The translations under genes and the position numbers were made by a program. A DNA stretch of 41,313 bases from assembly GCA_902766005.1 (NCBI GenBank), contig CACXCB010000177.1, forward strand, positions 1 to 41,313, in the 5' to 3' direction. The notes beneath the pieces are model-generated. The model had not been told where the DNA came from, ran no database searches, and saw nothing but the letters and a program-made list of their open reading frames with translations. Source of the stretch: an uncultured Erysipelotrichaceae bacterium. Its GTDB lineage: Bacteria > Bacillota_I > Bacilli_A > Erysipelotrichales > Erysipelotrichaceae. Shown piece by piece: positions 15,044-22,857 of the stretch. The first letter of the stretch is position 1; each line of letters opens with the position of its first letter.

Positions 15044-17308
15044 TTATTTGCCGAATCTTTCCATCAGTCTTGCCATGGCATCATCCATAGTGACTTCTTT
15101 CTTAACCGGTTTTTTTGTTTGCTTGTTGTTCTTGTTTTTAGCGGATTTACGGTACTTGACCTGGGCATCGCGCTGTGTAAGCTGATCCTGTGACAGGAAG
15201 GAAAGAGAGACTCTTCCTCTTGCCTCGTCAATCTCATACACATACACTTCAACAATATCGCCGACGGAAACAACTTCACTCGGAATCACATTTCTCTTCA
15301 TGGACATTCTGGAAGCATGTACAAGACCGTCTTCATGTAATCCGATATCAACGAATGCACCGAAATCCACGACGTTTCTGACAGTTCCGGAAAGCTTGTC
15401 CCCTACATGCAGGTCAGAGATTTCCAGAACATCGCTTCTTAAAAGTGCGCCTTCAAACTGATCACGATAGTCCCTTAACGGCTGGCGGATTGCATCTTCA
15501 ATATCCTTTAATGTATATGCATCAATGCCAAGATCCTTGACCTTTTCTTCCGGGAAGGAGATATCTGCCTGGCCAAGCTGCGTAATACCGCAAGCATTCA
15601 TCAAAGAACGTGCTGCTTCATAGCTTTCCGGATGAATGGATGTCTGATCCAGAGGTTCTTCGCCACCTTGGATGCGCAGAAAACCCGCACATTGTGTATA
15701 TGCCTTAGGCCCGAGCTTCTTGACTTTCAGAAGCTGTTTTCTGTTTGTAAATCTGCCGTTTTCATTACGGTAGTTGACGATTTCCTTGGCGATACCGCTG
15801 TTCAAGCCGGAAATATGTGTCAATAGTTCCTGGGAAGCAGTATTGAGATCTGCACCGGTACGGTTGACACACTTCATGATCGCTTCATCCAGTCTTTCCG
15901 ACAACGCTTTCTGCGGAAGATCATGCTGGTACTGTCCGACACCGATGGATTTCGGATCGATCTTGATTAATTCAGCAAGCGGATCAAGCAATCTTCTACC
16001 GATGGATACGGCGGATCTTTCCTCAACCGCAAGATCCGGGAACTCTGCTCTTGCAGCTTCCTGGGCAGACCATACGGAAGCACCTGCTTCAGAAACAATC
16101 GCATAGTTGACATCCAGTCCGGATTCACGAATCACCTCAGCAACAAGTTTTTCACTTTCCCTTGAAGCAGTTCCGTTACCGATTGCAACAATCTGTACAT
16201 GGTACTTCTGCATCATGGAAAGCAGCTTCTTTTTCGCACCTTCCACATCCCCGTTTTTACGGAATGGGAAAATCTTGTCAACTGTCAGCATCTTGCCTGT
16301 TTCATCGATAACTGCCAGTTTGCAGCCATTGTAGAAACCGGGATCAAAACCAAGAACAATCCTTCCCTTCAGAGGCGGTTGCAGTAACAGTTTCTCAAGA
16401 TTTAAAGAGAAAATATCTATGGACTTATTGTGAGCACGCTCGCTGAGTTCGGAACGGATTTCCCTTTCGATGGAAGGGAACAGAAGTCTTTCACAGCCAT
16501 CATATGCTGCATCTTTCAGCTGTTCCTCTACTACTGTAGCCTGTCCTTTTGTCAAAGCCTTTAATGCTTCTTCCTTCAGATAGTCTTTATCATATTCAAA
16601 GGAAACGGTAATGACCTTTTCTTTTTCCGCACGGTCGATTGCCATAATGCGATGATCTGCCAAAGCAGAAATCTTTTCCGAACGGTCGTAGTACATTTCG
16701 TAAACTTTCTTTTCGTCCACGGCATCTTTCTTAAGCTTTGTAACAAGAACACCTGCTTTCAGGATGGTATCTTTGAAAGCCCATCTCTGTTTTGCATTGT
16801 CGCTGACTACTTCAGCAATAATATCTTTTGCTCCCTGGATGGCATCTTTGACTTCCGGAACATTCTCATTCACGAACTTAGCGGCAGCTTCTTCCATTGT
16901 GCCTTCTTCTGGCAGCAATAACATCCAGTCTGCCAAAGGCTGCAAACCGTTCTTGATCGCTGTAGCAGCTCTTGTCTTTTTCTTTTGTGCATACGGACGG
17001 TATATATCTTCTACCTGGGACAGTTTTGTACATTCATTGACAGCCTTGCGGATCTCATCTGTCAGTTTTCCCTGTTCTTCAATCAGCTTCAGGACATTTT
17101 CTTTTCTTTCTGCCAGTTTTTTCTGGTAATCATACTGTTTCTGAATAAACAGAATCTGTTCTTCATCCAGGCCTTTTGTCGCATCCTTGCGATATCTGGC
17201 AATAAAAGGAACCGTGTTGTCCTCTTCCAGTAAAGCCAATGTATTCTGGACTTGCTCCAATGAAACCTTCAGTTCACCGGCTATCGTCTTCATGATTTCT
17301 TCATTCAT
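15044..17308 (-). CDS. tex: Tex-family transcription accessory protein
   Basis: 754 aa, full length. The N-terminus (PFIARYRKDATKGLDEEQI) is the Tex signature. A YqgF/RNase H-like domain follows (ILGFDPGFYNGCKLAVID), then helix-hairpin-helix repeats (ELLTHISGLNSGIAKEIVNY, LKVKKLGPKAY) and a C-terminal S1 domain (VGDKLSGTVRNVVDFGAFVD). Tex binds nucleic acid and affects RNA polymerase recycling and gene expression in several bacteria. The protein ends in a basic, Asn/Lys-rich stretch followed by a short helix. RBS GGAGG precedes the ATG. No strong terminator separates it from purF upstream. Confidence 0.96.
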   Translation of the reverse strand: MNEEIMKTIAGELKVSLEQVQNTLALLEEDNTVPFIARYRKDATKGLDEEQILFIQKQYDYQKKLAERKENVLKLIEEQGKLTDEIRKAVNECTKLSQVEDIYRPYAQKKKTRAATAIKNGLQPLADWMLLLPEEGTMEEAAAKFVNENVPEVKDAIQGAKDIIAEVVSDNAKQRWAFKDTILKAGVLVTKLKKDAVDEKKVYEMYYDRSEKISALADHRIMAIDRAEKEKVITVSFEYDKDYLKEEALKALTKGQATVVEEQLKDAAYDGCERLLFPSIEREIRSELSERAHNKSIDIFSLNLEKLLLQPPLKGRIVLGFDPGFYNGCKLAVIDETGKMLTVDKIFPFRKNGDVEGAKKKLLSMMQKYHVQIVAIGNGTASRESEKLVAEVIRESGLDVNYAIVSEAGASVWSAQEAARAEFPDLAVEERSAVSIGRRLLDPLAELIKIDPKSIGVGQYQHDLPQKALSERLDEAIMKCVNRTGADLNTASQELLTHISGLNSGIAKEIVNYRNENGRFTNRKQLLKVKKLGPKAYTQCAGFLRIQGGEEPLDQTSIHPESYEAARSLMNACGITQLGQADISFPEEKVKDLGIDAYTLKDIEDAIRQPLRDYRDQFEGALLRSDVLEISDLHVGDKLSGTVRNVVDFGAFVDIGLHEDGLVHASRMSMKRNVIPSEVVSVGDIVEVYVYEIDEARGRVSLSFLSQDQLTQRDAQVKYRKSAKNKNNKQTKKPVKKEVTMDDAMARLMERFGK

Positions 17309-17389
17309 AAAAAACCTCCAACTGCCTTATGATAGCATGCATTTTGAAATATACACGTCTTGACTTTTCAAGTTTTATGATTTCTTAAT

Positions 17390-18802
17390 TTATTCCCTGC
17401 CGTTCCAGCAGTATGTGCACAGTTTGTCCGGATCAATTCCCACAGCCTTGATCATGTCATCCATACGGCAGTACTTCAAAGAGGTAAAGCCCATTTCCTC
17501 TTTGATCAGTTCCAGCATGCGGCTGTATCTTGCCGAATCCGGATTGGCATAATCTTCGAGAATATCCCTGCTGACATCCTGTCCTTCCTCCTTGGCAATC
17601 ATTCTTCTGGCAATGAGTTCCATTTCGGAAGTTGATCTCGAGAAATTGACATATTTGCAACCGAAAAGAATCGGCGGACAGGCAGGACGTGCGTGAACTT
17701 CTTTGGCACCGCTCTTAAACAGGAATTCGGTTGTTTCACGCAGCTGTGTGCCTCTGACGATGGAGTCATCGATCAAAAGAATTTTCTTACCTTCAATCAG
17801 TTCCTTGGCAGGAATCAGTTTCATCTTTGCGATCAGATCCCTTCTTTCCTGCATGGTCGGCATGAAAGATCTCGGCCATGTCGGGGTATATTTGATAAAA
17901 GGTCTTGAGAAAGGAATGCCGGAAGCATTGGAATAACCGATTGCATCCGCTGTACCGGAATCAGGAACACCTGCAATGATATCCGCATCTTCTGTTTCGG
18001 AATCTCTCTCTGCCATCAGGCTGCCGCAGTTGTAACGCATCTGTTCAACGCTGATGCCTTCATATTTGGAAGACGGATATCCGTAATAAACCCAGAGGAA
18101 GGTGCAGATACGCATCTTGTCACCGGGTGCGACCAGCGTCTTTACGCCTTCGCTTGTCATGATGACAATTTCACCGGGACCGAGTTCTTTTTCATCTTCA
18201 TAGCCGAGATTCAGATAGGCAAATTCTTCAAAGGAAGCACAATACCCGCCTTCCTTTTTACCGATGACAATCGGTGTTCTGCCCAGTCTGTCCCTTGCAC
18301 AATAAATGCCTAAAGGTGTCAGAATCAGCATGGACATTGAACCATTGATCTTTTCCTGGGCAAATCGGATGCCGTCAATGAAGTTGTCCTTCTGATTAAT
18401 CAAAGCTGCAACCAGCTCTGTTGCATTGATCGACCCGCCGCTCATTTCCAGAAAATGTGTGCCGTTGTTTATGATTTCTTCTGTCAGTTCCTTTAAATTG
18501 TTAATTTTCCCGACTGTAACGAGGGAATAAGTTCCGTGATGGGAACGAACAATCAAGGGTTGAGGTTCATAATCTGAAATACAGCCGATACCATAGTTTC
18601 CCTTCATGTCGGGAAGATCATTTTCAAATTTCGTACGGAATGGTGAATTTTCGATATTATGGATTGCGCGATTAAAGCCTTCTTCTTCGCTAAAAACTGC
18701 CATGCCGGCTCTTCGTGTACCGAGATGGGAATGATAATCTGTTCCGAAAAACAGATCAAAAACACAATCTTTTTTAGATGCGACAGCGAAAAAACCACTC
18801 AT
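17390..18802 (-). CDS. purF: PurF-type amidophosphoribosyltransferase homologue lacking the N-terminal Cys
   Basis: 470 aa. The phosphoribosyltransferase half is intact: PRPP loop ILLIDDSIVRGTQ (341-353) and four cysteines at 233, 382, 462 and 465 placed like the [4Fe-4S] ligands of B. subtilis PurF, with the last two in LCTYC at the C-terminus. The glutaminase half is altered. Active PurF has Cys directly after Met, but here the protein starts MSGFFAV, and the HRGQxSAG motif reads SHLGTRRAGMA (25-35). The HNGN and SDxE segments are also lost. It may be an ammonia-dependent or regulatory paralogue; related Cys-less proteins exist in clostridia from memory. It has its own promoter and a GGAGGTG RBS. 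Confidence 0.85.
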   Translation of the reverse strand: MSGFFAVASKKDCVFDLFFGTDYHSHLGTRRAGMAVFSEEEGFNRAIHNIENSPFRTKFENDLPDMKGNYGIGCISDYEPQPLIVRSHHGTYSLVTVGKINNLKELTEEIINNGTHFLEMSGGSINATELVAALINQKDNFIDGIRFAQEKINGSMSMLILTPLGIYCARDRLGRTPIVIGKKEGGYCASFEEFAYLNLGYEDEKELGPGEIVIMTSEGVKTLVAPGDKMRICTFLWVYYGYPSSKYEGISVEQMRYNCGSLMAERDSETEDADIIAGVPDSGTADAIGYSNASGIPFSRPFIKYTPTWPRSFMPTMQERRDLIAKMKLIPAKELIEGKKILLIDDSIVRGTQLRETTEFLFKSGAKEVHARPACPPILFGCKYVNFSRSTSEMELIARRMIAKEEGQDVSRDILEDYANPDSARYSRMLELIKEEMGFTSLKYCRMDDMIKAVGIDPDKLCTYCWNGRE

Positions 18803-18829
18803 AAAACACCTCCACTCTTTAACCTCATT

Positions 18830-18858
18830 AATTTACAGAGAAACTTGCCTCTTGTAAA
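18830..18858 (-). promoter_or_regulatory. purF promoter
   Basis: Reading on the minus strand: TTTACA (18853-18858), a 17-nt spacer, then TAAATT (18830-18835), about 27 nt before the purF start. No purine riboswitch-like structure fits in the short leader. Confidence 0.6.
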
Positions 18859-18878
18859 GAAAAAATTCAGTGAAAATG

Positions 18879-18911
18879 AAAAAAGGACAAGCATGATTCA
18901 GCTTATCCTTT
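18879..18911 (-). terminator. sdpRI operon terminator
   Basis: 11-bp stem with one G-U pair (18901-18911 with 18882-18892), then T-run on the minus strand (18879-18884). The sdpI stop codon (18903-18905) lies within the first arm. Confidence 0.82.
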
Positions 18912-19547
18912 GTTTCTCAAATAGTATTGGAAGGAATAGATTGTCGGAAATAAAACCATTATGGCTATAACACATATATAGATCCAGAAAGTGCCGTTAA
19001 ATAAACCGCTGATGGCAATAATTACACCACAGATCATATAGAGGTATCCTGAAAAGCGATGGGTTCTGTTCCAGTTGTTGACATCATCCAGTGTCCACGG
19101 CAGTTTGATGCCTATCGTATAATTCTGCCTGCACTTGGGCAGAATGTTTCCGATGATCACAAACAGGACACCTAACAATATCATGGAAATATTTGTGACA
19201 TTGATATCGATATCCAAAGCCGTACCGATTGTGACAAAACAGATAAAGAAGGAAAGACAGGGTATCATCCATAAAATCAGGTGATAGATGCCGTCACTGA
19301 TCGACTGTCTTTTCGGATCCAGTGCCGTCAGGCATGCTCCAAACAGATGTCCCCCCAGCATGATGAGAGGAAGCCCATATACCGCAAATGCTTTTGGAGA
19401 ATAGCTGTCTGCCTGTCCATCCGGACCAAAGTGTGTCGGAACCTGATCCGGAAGTTTATCCCAGAAATACAAGCCAATCAGTATGGGAACAAGACAGGCA
19501 GCTGCCGTAATCAGTATATTCCATTTTTCATTCTTCAGCCTCTCCAT
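18903..19547 (-). CDS. sdpI: SdpI-family membrane protein
   Basis: 214 aa. Six hydrophobic segments are visible. The N-terminal DUF1648-like part contains LPDQVPTHFGPDGQAD, and the C-terminal SdpI part contains NYTIGIKLPWTLDDVNNWNR followed by THRF. In B. subtilis, SdpI is both immunity to the SDP cannibalism toxin and a signal transducer that pulls the SdpR repressor to the membrane. It overlaps the upstream repressor gene by 20 nt. No SDP toxin gene (sdpABC) is in the window, so a stress-sensing or immunity role without local toxin is the most that can be said. Confidence 0.9.
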   Translation of the reverse strand: MERLKNEKWNILITAAACLVPILIGLYFWDKLPDQVPTHFGPDGQADSYSPKAFAVYGLPLIMLGGHLFGACLTALDPKRQSISDGIYHLILWMIPCLSFFICFVTIGTALDIDINVTNISMILLGVLFVIIGNILPKCRQNYTIGIKLPWTLDDVNNWNRTHRFSGYLYMICGVIIAISGLFNGTFWIYICVIAIMVLFPTIYSFQYYLRNKG

Positions 19548-19815
19548 AAGAGCTACCTCCTTTTAGATTGTGTATCCATAAGAGAACTTCTTCCAGTACG
19601 GAAGTGTTCAATTCGTAATAAATATAATTTTTCTCTCTTGTCTCAAAAACCAGTCCCGCTTTTTTCAGGATGCTCAGATGATAGGAAATCGTTGCCCCGC
19701 TGACATCAAACTGCGCAACAATCTCTCCTGCCGACATCCGCTTTTCTTTCAGCATTGTCAGTATTTCCCTTCTCATCGGATCAGATAATGCCTTAAATAT
19801 ATCTGCATATGCCAT
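19528..19815 (-). CDS. sdpR: ArsR/SdpR-family winged-helix repressor
   Basis: 95 aa from the ATG at 19813-19815 (MAYADIFKALSDP), which has GGGAGA just upstream; an ATG four codons earlier lies before that site and is unlikely. The ArsR fold is clear: IFKALSDPMRREILTMLKE, then VSGATISYHLSILKKAGLV as the recognition helix, then the wing FETREKNYIYYELN. No metal-binding CxC motif is present, so a protein partner (SdpI) rather than a metal is the probable signal. A palindromic operator lies directly over its own transcription start, which points to autorepression. Confidence 0.92.
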   Translation of the reverse strand: MAYADIFKALSDPMRREILTMLKEKRMSAGEIVAQFDVSGATISYHLSILKKAGLVFETREKNYIYYELNTSVLEEVLLWIHNLKGGSSYGEAEE

Positions 19816-19826
19816 ATATTCTCCCA

Positions 19827-19876
19827 TTTAGAATTTTTTCTAAACAGATTATAGATTCCCTGTATTTTCCTGTCAA
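19827..19876 (-). promoter_or_regulatory. sdpRI promoter and operator
   Basis: On the minus strand, TTGACA (19871-19876), a 17-nt spacer and TATAAT (19848-19853) match the sigma-A consensus perfectly. Just downstream lies a perfect inverted repeat TTTAGAA-4-TTCTAAA (19827-19844) that overlaps the expected transcription start and abuts the ribosome binding site. This is a strong promoter held by a repressor, most likely SdpR. Confidence 0.85.
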
Positions 19877-19880
19877 GGTT

Positions 19881-19904
19881 TATAATGATACAGAGGTGTA
19901 TCAT
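19881..19904 (+). promoter_or_regulatory. Promoter -10 and inverted repeat at the SGNH hydrolase start
   Basis: TATAAT (19881-19886) is followed by a perfect 8-bp inverted repeat, ATGATACA-gagg-TGTATCAT (19885-19904), which encloses the GAGG ribosome binding site and ends in the first two bases of an ATG (19903-19905). It could be an operator. Because transcription should start near 19893, the left arm would not be in the RNA, so a DNA-binding site is more likely than a hairpin. Confidence 0.45.
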
Positions 19905-20450
19905 GAAAAGATTCTGTGTATCGGTGATTCCAACACATACGGATATGATCCAAGATCTTACTTCGGATCAAGATATCCCAAAGAAAAAAGATGGACAGGC
20001 ATACTGGAACAGGAAGGCTGTAAAATCATGAACAAAGGCGTTAACGGGTTATGCATCCCCGACTCCTTTCAGGATAATACGGACACCGGTCTGATCATTG
20101 TCATGCTCGGCACAAATGATCTCCTTCAGGGAAAAACAGCCAAAAAGACAGCAGAAAAAATGAAGCATTACCTGCAGACAATGTTGGAAAAAACACATTC
20201 CGCAAGCATCCTGCTGATTTGTCCTCCGCACATGAAATACGGTGAATGGGTTCAGACAGATTTGCTCATCAAAGAATCGTCGCTTCTATCGGAAGAATAC
20301 AAAAAGATCGCAAATGAACTGCAGATCTTCTTCTGTGATGCTGAAAACTGGAATATAGAACTGGTCTTTGACGGCGTTCACTTTTCCGAAAAAGGTCATG
20401 CCGCATTTGTGAAAGGACTATGTTCTTTTCTGTCATCTCTTTCTGAATAA
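19896..20450 (+). CDS. SGNH/GDSL-family hydrolase, start apparently frameshifted
   Basis: About 184 aa from a GTG at 19896. Seen: ILCIGDSNTYGYDP (block I nucleophile Ser), MLGTNDLLQG (block III Asn) and FDGVHFSEKGH (block V Asp and His), a complete SGNH esterase/lipase set. No signal peptide, so probably cytoplasmic; the substrate is unknown. The best start signal, GAGG plus 6 nt plus ATG at 19903, is out of frame. One extra A in the AAAA run at 19906-19909 would give MKKILCIGDSN, the usual start of this family. So either a one-base deletion (real or a sequencing error) or initiation at the GTG with almost no leader applies. Its 3' end overlaps the convergent gene by 18 nt. Confidence 0.8.
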   Translation: MYHEKILCIGDSNTYGYDPRSYFGSRYPKEKRWTGILEQEGCKIMNKGVNGLCIPDSFQDNTDTGLIIVMLGTNDLLQGKTAKKTAEKMKHYLQTMLEKTHSASILLICPPHMKYGEWVQTDLLIKESSLLSEEYKKIANELQIFFCDAENWNIELVFDGVHFSEKGHAAFVKGLCSFLSSLSE

Positions 20451-21791
20451 ACGAATCAGCAGACGAATGATCAGAATCACAAACAGGATTACGCCCACCA
20501 GCATAACACCAAGGATCATGAGAACCGCAATCATTCCCGAATCCGCTTTTCTGGCGGGTTTTTCTATTGCACATAACGAGAATTCCAGATCCTTTTCCGG
20601 AAGTTCATCCAGGTGTAAAGCATAGCCGTTCTCATTTTTCACAAAGCCGTTTTCATCCTTGATGAGATATCCCTGTGTATTGATCTGTATATTCAGATCA
20701 TGAAATTCCTTCCATGCCGATGCCGGTGTCAACAGATACGTATAGGTATAGATGTTTTCATCATAACCGCCGTGAATAAAAGGATACATCGGTGCTGTGA
20801 CGGAATTGATGACTTCTTCCTCCCCTTCAAAATGGACACTGTAATCAAACCACCATAATGCATCTCTTTCCGTCGAAAGATATCTGTCGAATATCCCTTC
20901 AGAAGAGATCTCGTTTTTCATGGCAGAAGCCATGAAATTAAACCAGTCAACATCGGATACGGGATAATCATTTTTAAAGCTCAGGCAATAAGATTCAAGG
21001 TTTGATTCCTTGATTTCCTTTAAGGTCATTTCTCCCTTGATTTCATTTTTGTTTTCACTTGTATCATGAATAGACCAGACAGGCAGTTCTTCCAATGGTT
21101 TTCCGATAACATATACGCTGACCGGAACATCATTTTCCACATTCACGGATAATGTGAATTGTTCATCGCTTATCATCACGCCCTGTGCATCCATGCCGAT
21201 CAGTCTTTCACTGTTCTGATTTGTGCCGGACCACTCCGCACAGATATAATACCCGCCTCCTGCTTTTTCTGTATCCGGATTGAACACATACTCATAAACC
21301 GGTGTGGTAGGAGAATATAAGCCATCGGAAATATAAGTATCCTGCAATTGTGCAATATCATCATCCAGATGAAATTCCCCGCCATAGGAATATGTCAAGC
21401 GCAATACCGCTTCCGTCTTTTCGTTGTTTACGGTAATCGGATACTGTTCAATATCAGGAAATAATAAAGAGGTGACATTATAAGACGGATTGATCCGGAA
21501 AGGAAAGACTAATCTTGCATCAATCGGCGTGCTTTCCGGATTATAAAATGTATATTCGGCAGTAACCGAGCCCTTATATGCATTGAATTCCTCTGCATCG
21601 GTATAAAAATCCTTCGGAAACTCCTGTACATCGAAGGTCAGGTTTTCTTTTTTGACGAGAATCGGACAGTCTTCGTCCATGCCGTATACCCCGTTTTGTG
21701 TTTCCCCTTTCCACTCTTTCGGTGCGGAATTGGCAGAAACAGGAATACAGAAAAAGACAAACATCAGTATGACAATCAATACTTTTTTCAT
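20433..21791 (-). CDS. Membrane-anchored extracellular protein, unknown function
   Basis: 452 aa. A signal peptide (KKVLIVILMFVFFCIPVSAN) is followed by about 380 extracytoplasmic residues and one C-terminal membrane helix (about 422-446) with a basic tail, RLLIRLFRKR. Residues about 45-85 (VTAEYTFYNPESTPIDARLV) recall the beta-strand pattern of VIT-type domains, but the match is weak. There is no LPXTG-type sorting signal, so the helix itself is the anchor. It is the last gene of the seven-gene operon and overlaps the APH-like gene by 4 nt (ATGA). GAGG serves as RBS. I cannot assign a function. Confidence 0.75.
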   Translation of the reverse strand: MKKVLIVILMFVFFCIPVSANSAPKEWKGETQNGVYGMDEDCPILVKKENLTFDVQEFPKDFYTDAEEFNAYKGSVTAEYTFYNPESTPIDARLVFPFRINPSYNVTSLLFPDIEQYPITVNNEKTEAVLRLTYSYGGEFHLDDDIAQLQDTYISDGLYSPTTPVYEYVFNPDTEKAGGGYYICAEWSGTNQNSERLIGMDAQGVMISDEQFTLSVNVENDVPVSVYVIGKPLEELPVWSIHDTSENKNEIKGEMTLKEIKESNLESYCLSFKNDYPVSDVDWFNFMASAMKNEISSEGIFDRYLSTERDALWWFDYSVHFEGEEEVINSVTAPMYPFIHGGYDENIYTYTYLLTPASAWKEFHDLNIQINTQGYLIKDENGFVKNENGYALHLDELPEKDLEFSLCAIEKPARKADSGMIAVLMILGVMLVGVILFVILIIRLLIRLFRKR

Positions 21792-22429
21792 TTTTCAAAC
21801 CTCATTCCTCTGAACTCTGCAGGAATATATTTTTCATACTTTCCCCGATCAAACATTATCCCGCATTTTTTCAATAAAACATCATGATATTCTGTTGTCT
21901 GCAGATTGTATTCCATGCTCCAGAGAAGCCACGCATAATCATGCCATCTGTCCCCTTTGCCGGAATTTTCTACATCGATAAAACCAATGAATTCATTTCT
22001 TCCATTCACAAAGATATTGGGCAGACAAAGATCCCCATGGACAAAGTCATCTCCCTTGCTTTCCAGTGAAACAAACGGACATTCTTCCTGATCCAGATTT
22101 CTGATTATTCCGATCACCTCAACAAGAACATCTGTCAATTGTTCCGGATCATCCATAAACCGCTTCGCTATCAGTGAATCTCCCTGCAAGGCTGTCCGCA
22201 AATAATAATAACGGTTGTTTTCTTCCGTGAAACAGATGCTTTCCGGTCCGGGAATATGCCGATCAAGCCAATCCATTTTCTCCTTTTCCCTTTTCAGTTT
22301 ATCCCCGTCATCACTGCACTTGAGTACATACCTGTCATCAAACAGAAAGACGCTGTCCCCGCTTTGTCCGATGTCATCTCTTTTATAGGATAACCCTTTT
22401 ACGATTTCGGCAATTTCTTTTGGAAGCAT
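21788..22429 (-). CDS. APH(3')-like small-molecule kinase, shortened
   Basis: 213 aa from the ATG at 22427-22429, chosen because GAGG lies 6 nt upstream. The kinase core is clear: catalytic loop FVHGDLCLPNIFVNG and the metal-binding GFIDVENSGKGDRWHDYAW, both matching the APH(3') pattern (HGDxxxxN; IDxxxxGxxDRxxD). Compared with APH(3')-IIIa (264 aa), about 45-50 residues between CPF and HGD are missing; that insert forms much of the aminoglycoside-binding subdomain. The protein is therefore probably not an aminoglycoside-resistance enzyme but phosphorylates another small molecule. It lies 8 nt after the DUF1801 gene, within a tight operon. Confidence 0.85.
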   Translation of the reverse strand: MLPKEIAEIVKGLSYKRDDIGQSGDSVFLFDDRYVLKCSDDGDKLKREKEKMDWLDRHIPGPESICFTEENNRYYYLRTALQGDSLIAKRFMDDPEQLTDVLVEVIGIIRNLDQEECPFVSLESKGDDFVHGDLCLPNIFVNGRNEFIGFIDVENSGKGDRWHDYAWLLWSMEYNLQTTEYHDVLLKKCGIMFDRGKYEKYIPAEFRGMRFEK

Positions 22430-22437
22430 AATATTCC

Positions 22438-22857
22438 TCACGCATGATTGCCGGTTGTTTTACACCATTCGGCAATTTCCTTAACCAGTTCAAGCGGCAG
22501 ATGATCGGAATACGGAATACGGATGGAGCCTTTGGAATAAGAGAGTTTATTCGCATTTAACTGATCGGCAAAATGTTCAACTGCCTCCGGTCCGGGATAT
22601 AATCCGATATGTTTTCTGTTTGCGGCAAAGTGAATGATATTGTATTTGTCATACCATGTCGGCATGCTCCAGGAGATCTTTTCTTCAGCCTCTGACAGCA
22701 CTTCATGAATTGCCTGATAGACCTGAAGCAGGTTTTCCCTGATATCTTCATCCTGTGATGCAATGTATTCCTGTATTGTTGAAGGCGCCTTGCCACAATA
22801 ATGGGACTGACCTTCTTTCTTGAATGCTCTTTGGCATTTCGGACACTTCCACATCAT
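22438..22857 (-). CDS. DUF1801 protein with N-terminal zinc-finger-like motif
   Basis: 139 aa. The DUF1801 (YdhG/iron-chaperone-like) region runs from about residue 25 on, with WSMPTWYDKYNIIHFAANRKHIGLYPG. The N-terminus WKCPKCQRAFKKEGQSHYCGK has a Cys-x2-Cys pair and a later His-x-Cys that could bind zinc. Function is unknown; proteins of this group are variously linked to iron supply. AGGAGA precedes two adjacent ATGs (22857 and 22854). The first overlaps the upstream reductase stop by 4 nt. Confidence 0.82.
   Translation of the reverse strand: MMWKCPKCQRAFKKEGQSHYCGKAPSTIQEYIASQDEDIRENLLQVYQAIHEVLSEAEEKISWSMPTWYDKYNIIHFAANRKHIGLYPGPEAVEHFADQLNANKLSYSKGSIRIPYSDHLPLELVKEIAEWCKTTGNHA

Noticed and set aside
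17355..17376. Terminator between purF and tex
   Set aside because: Only a 5-bp CTTGA/TCAAG stem with no T-run on the transcribed (minus) strand.
21788..22429. Aminoglycoside resistance gene
   Set aside because: The substrate-binding insert of APH(3') enzymes is absent; only the kinase core matches.
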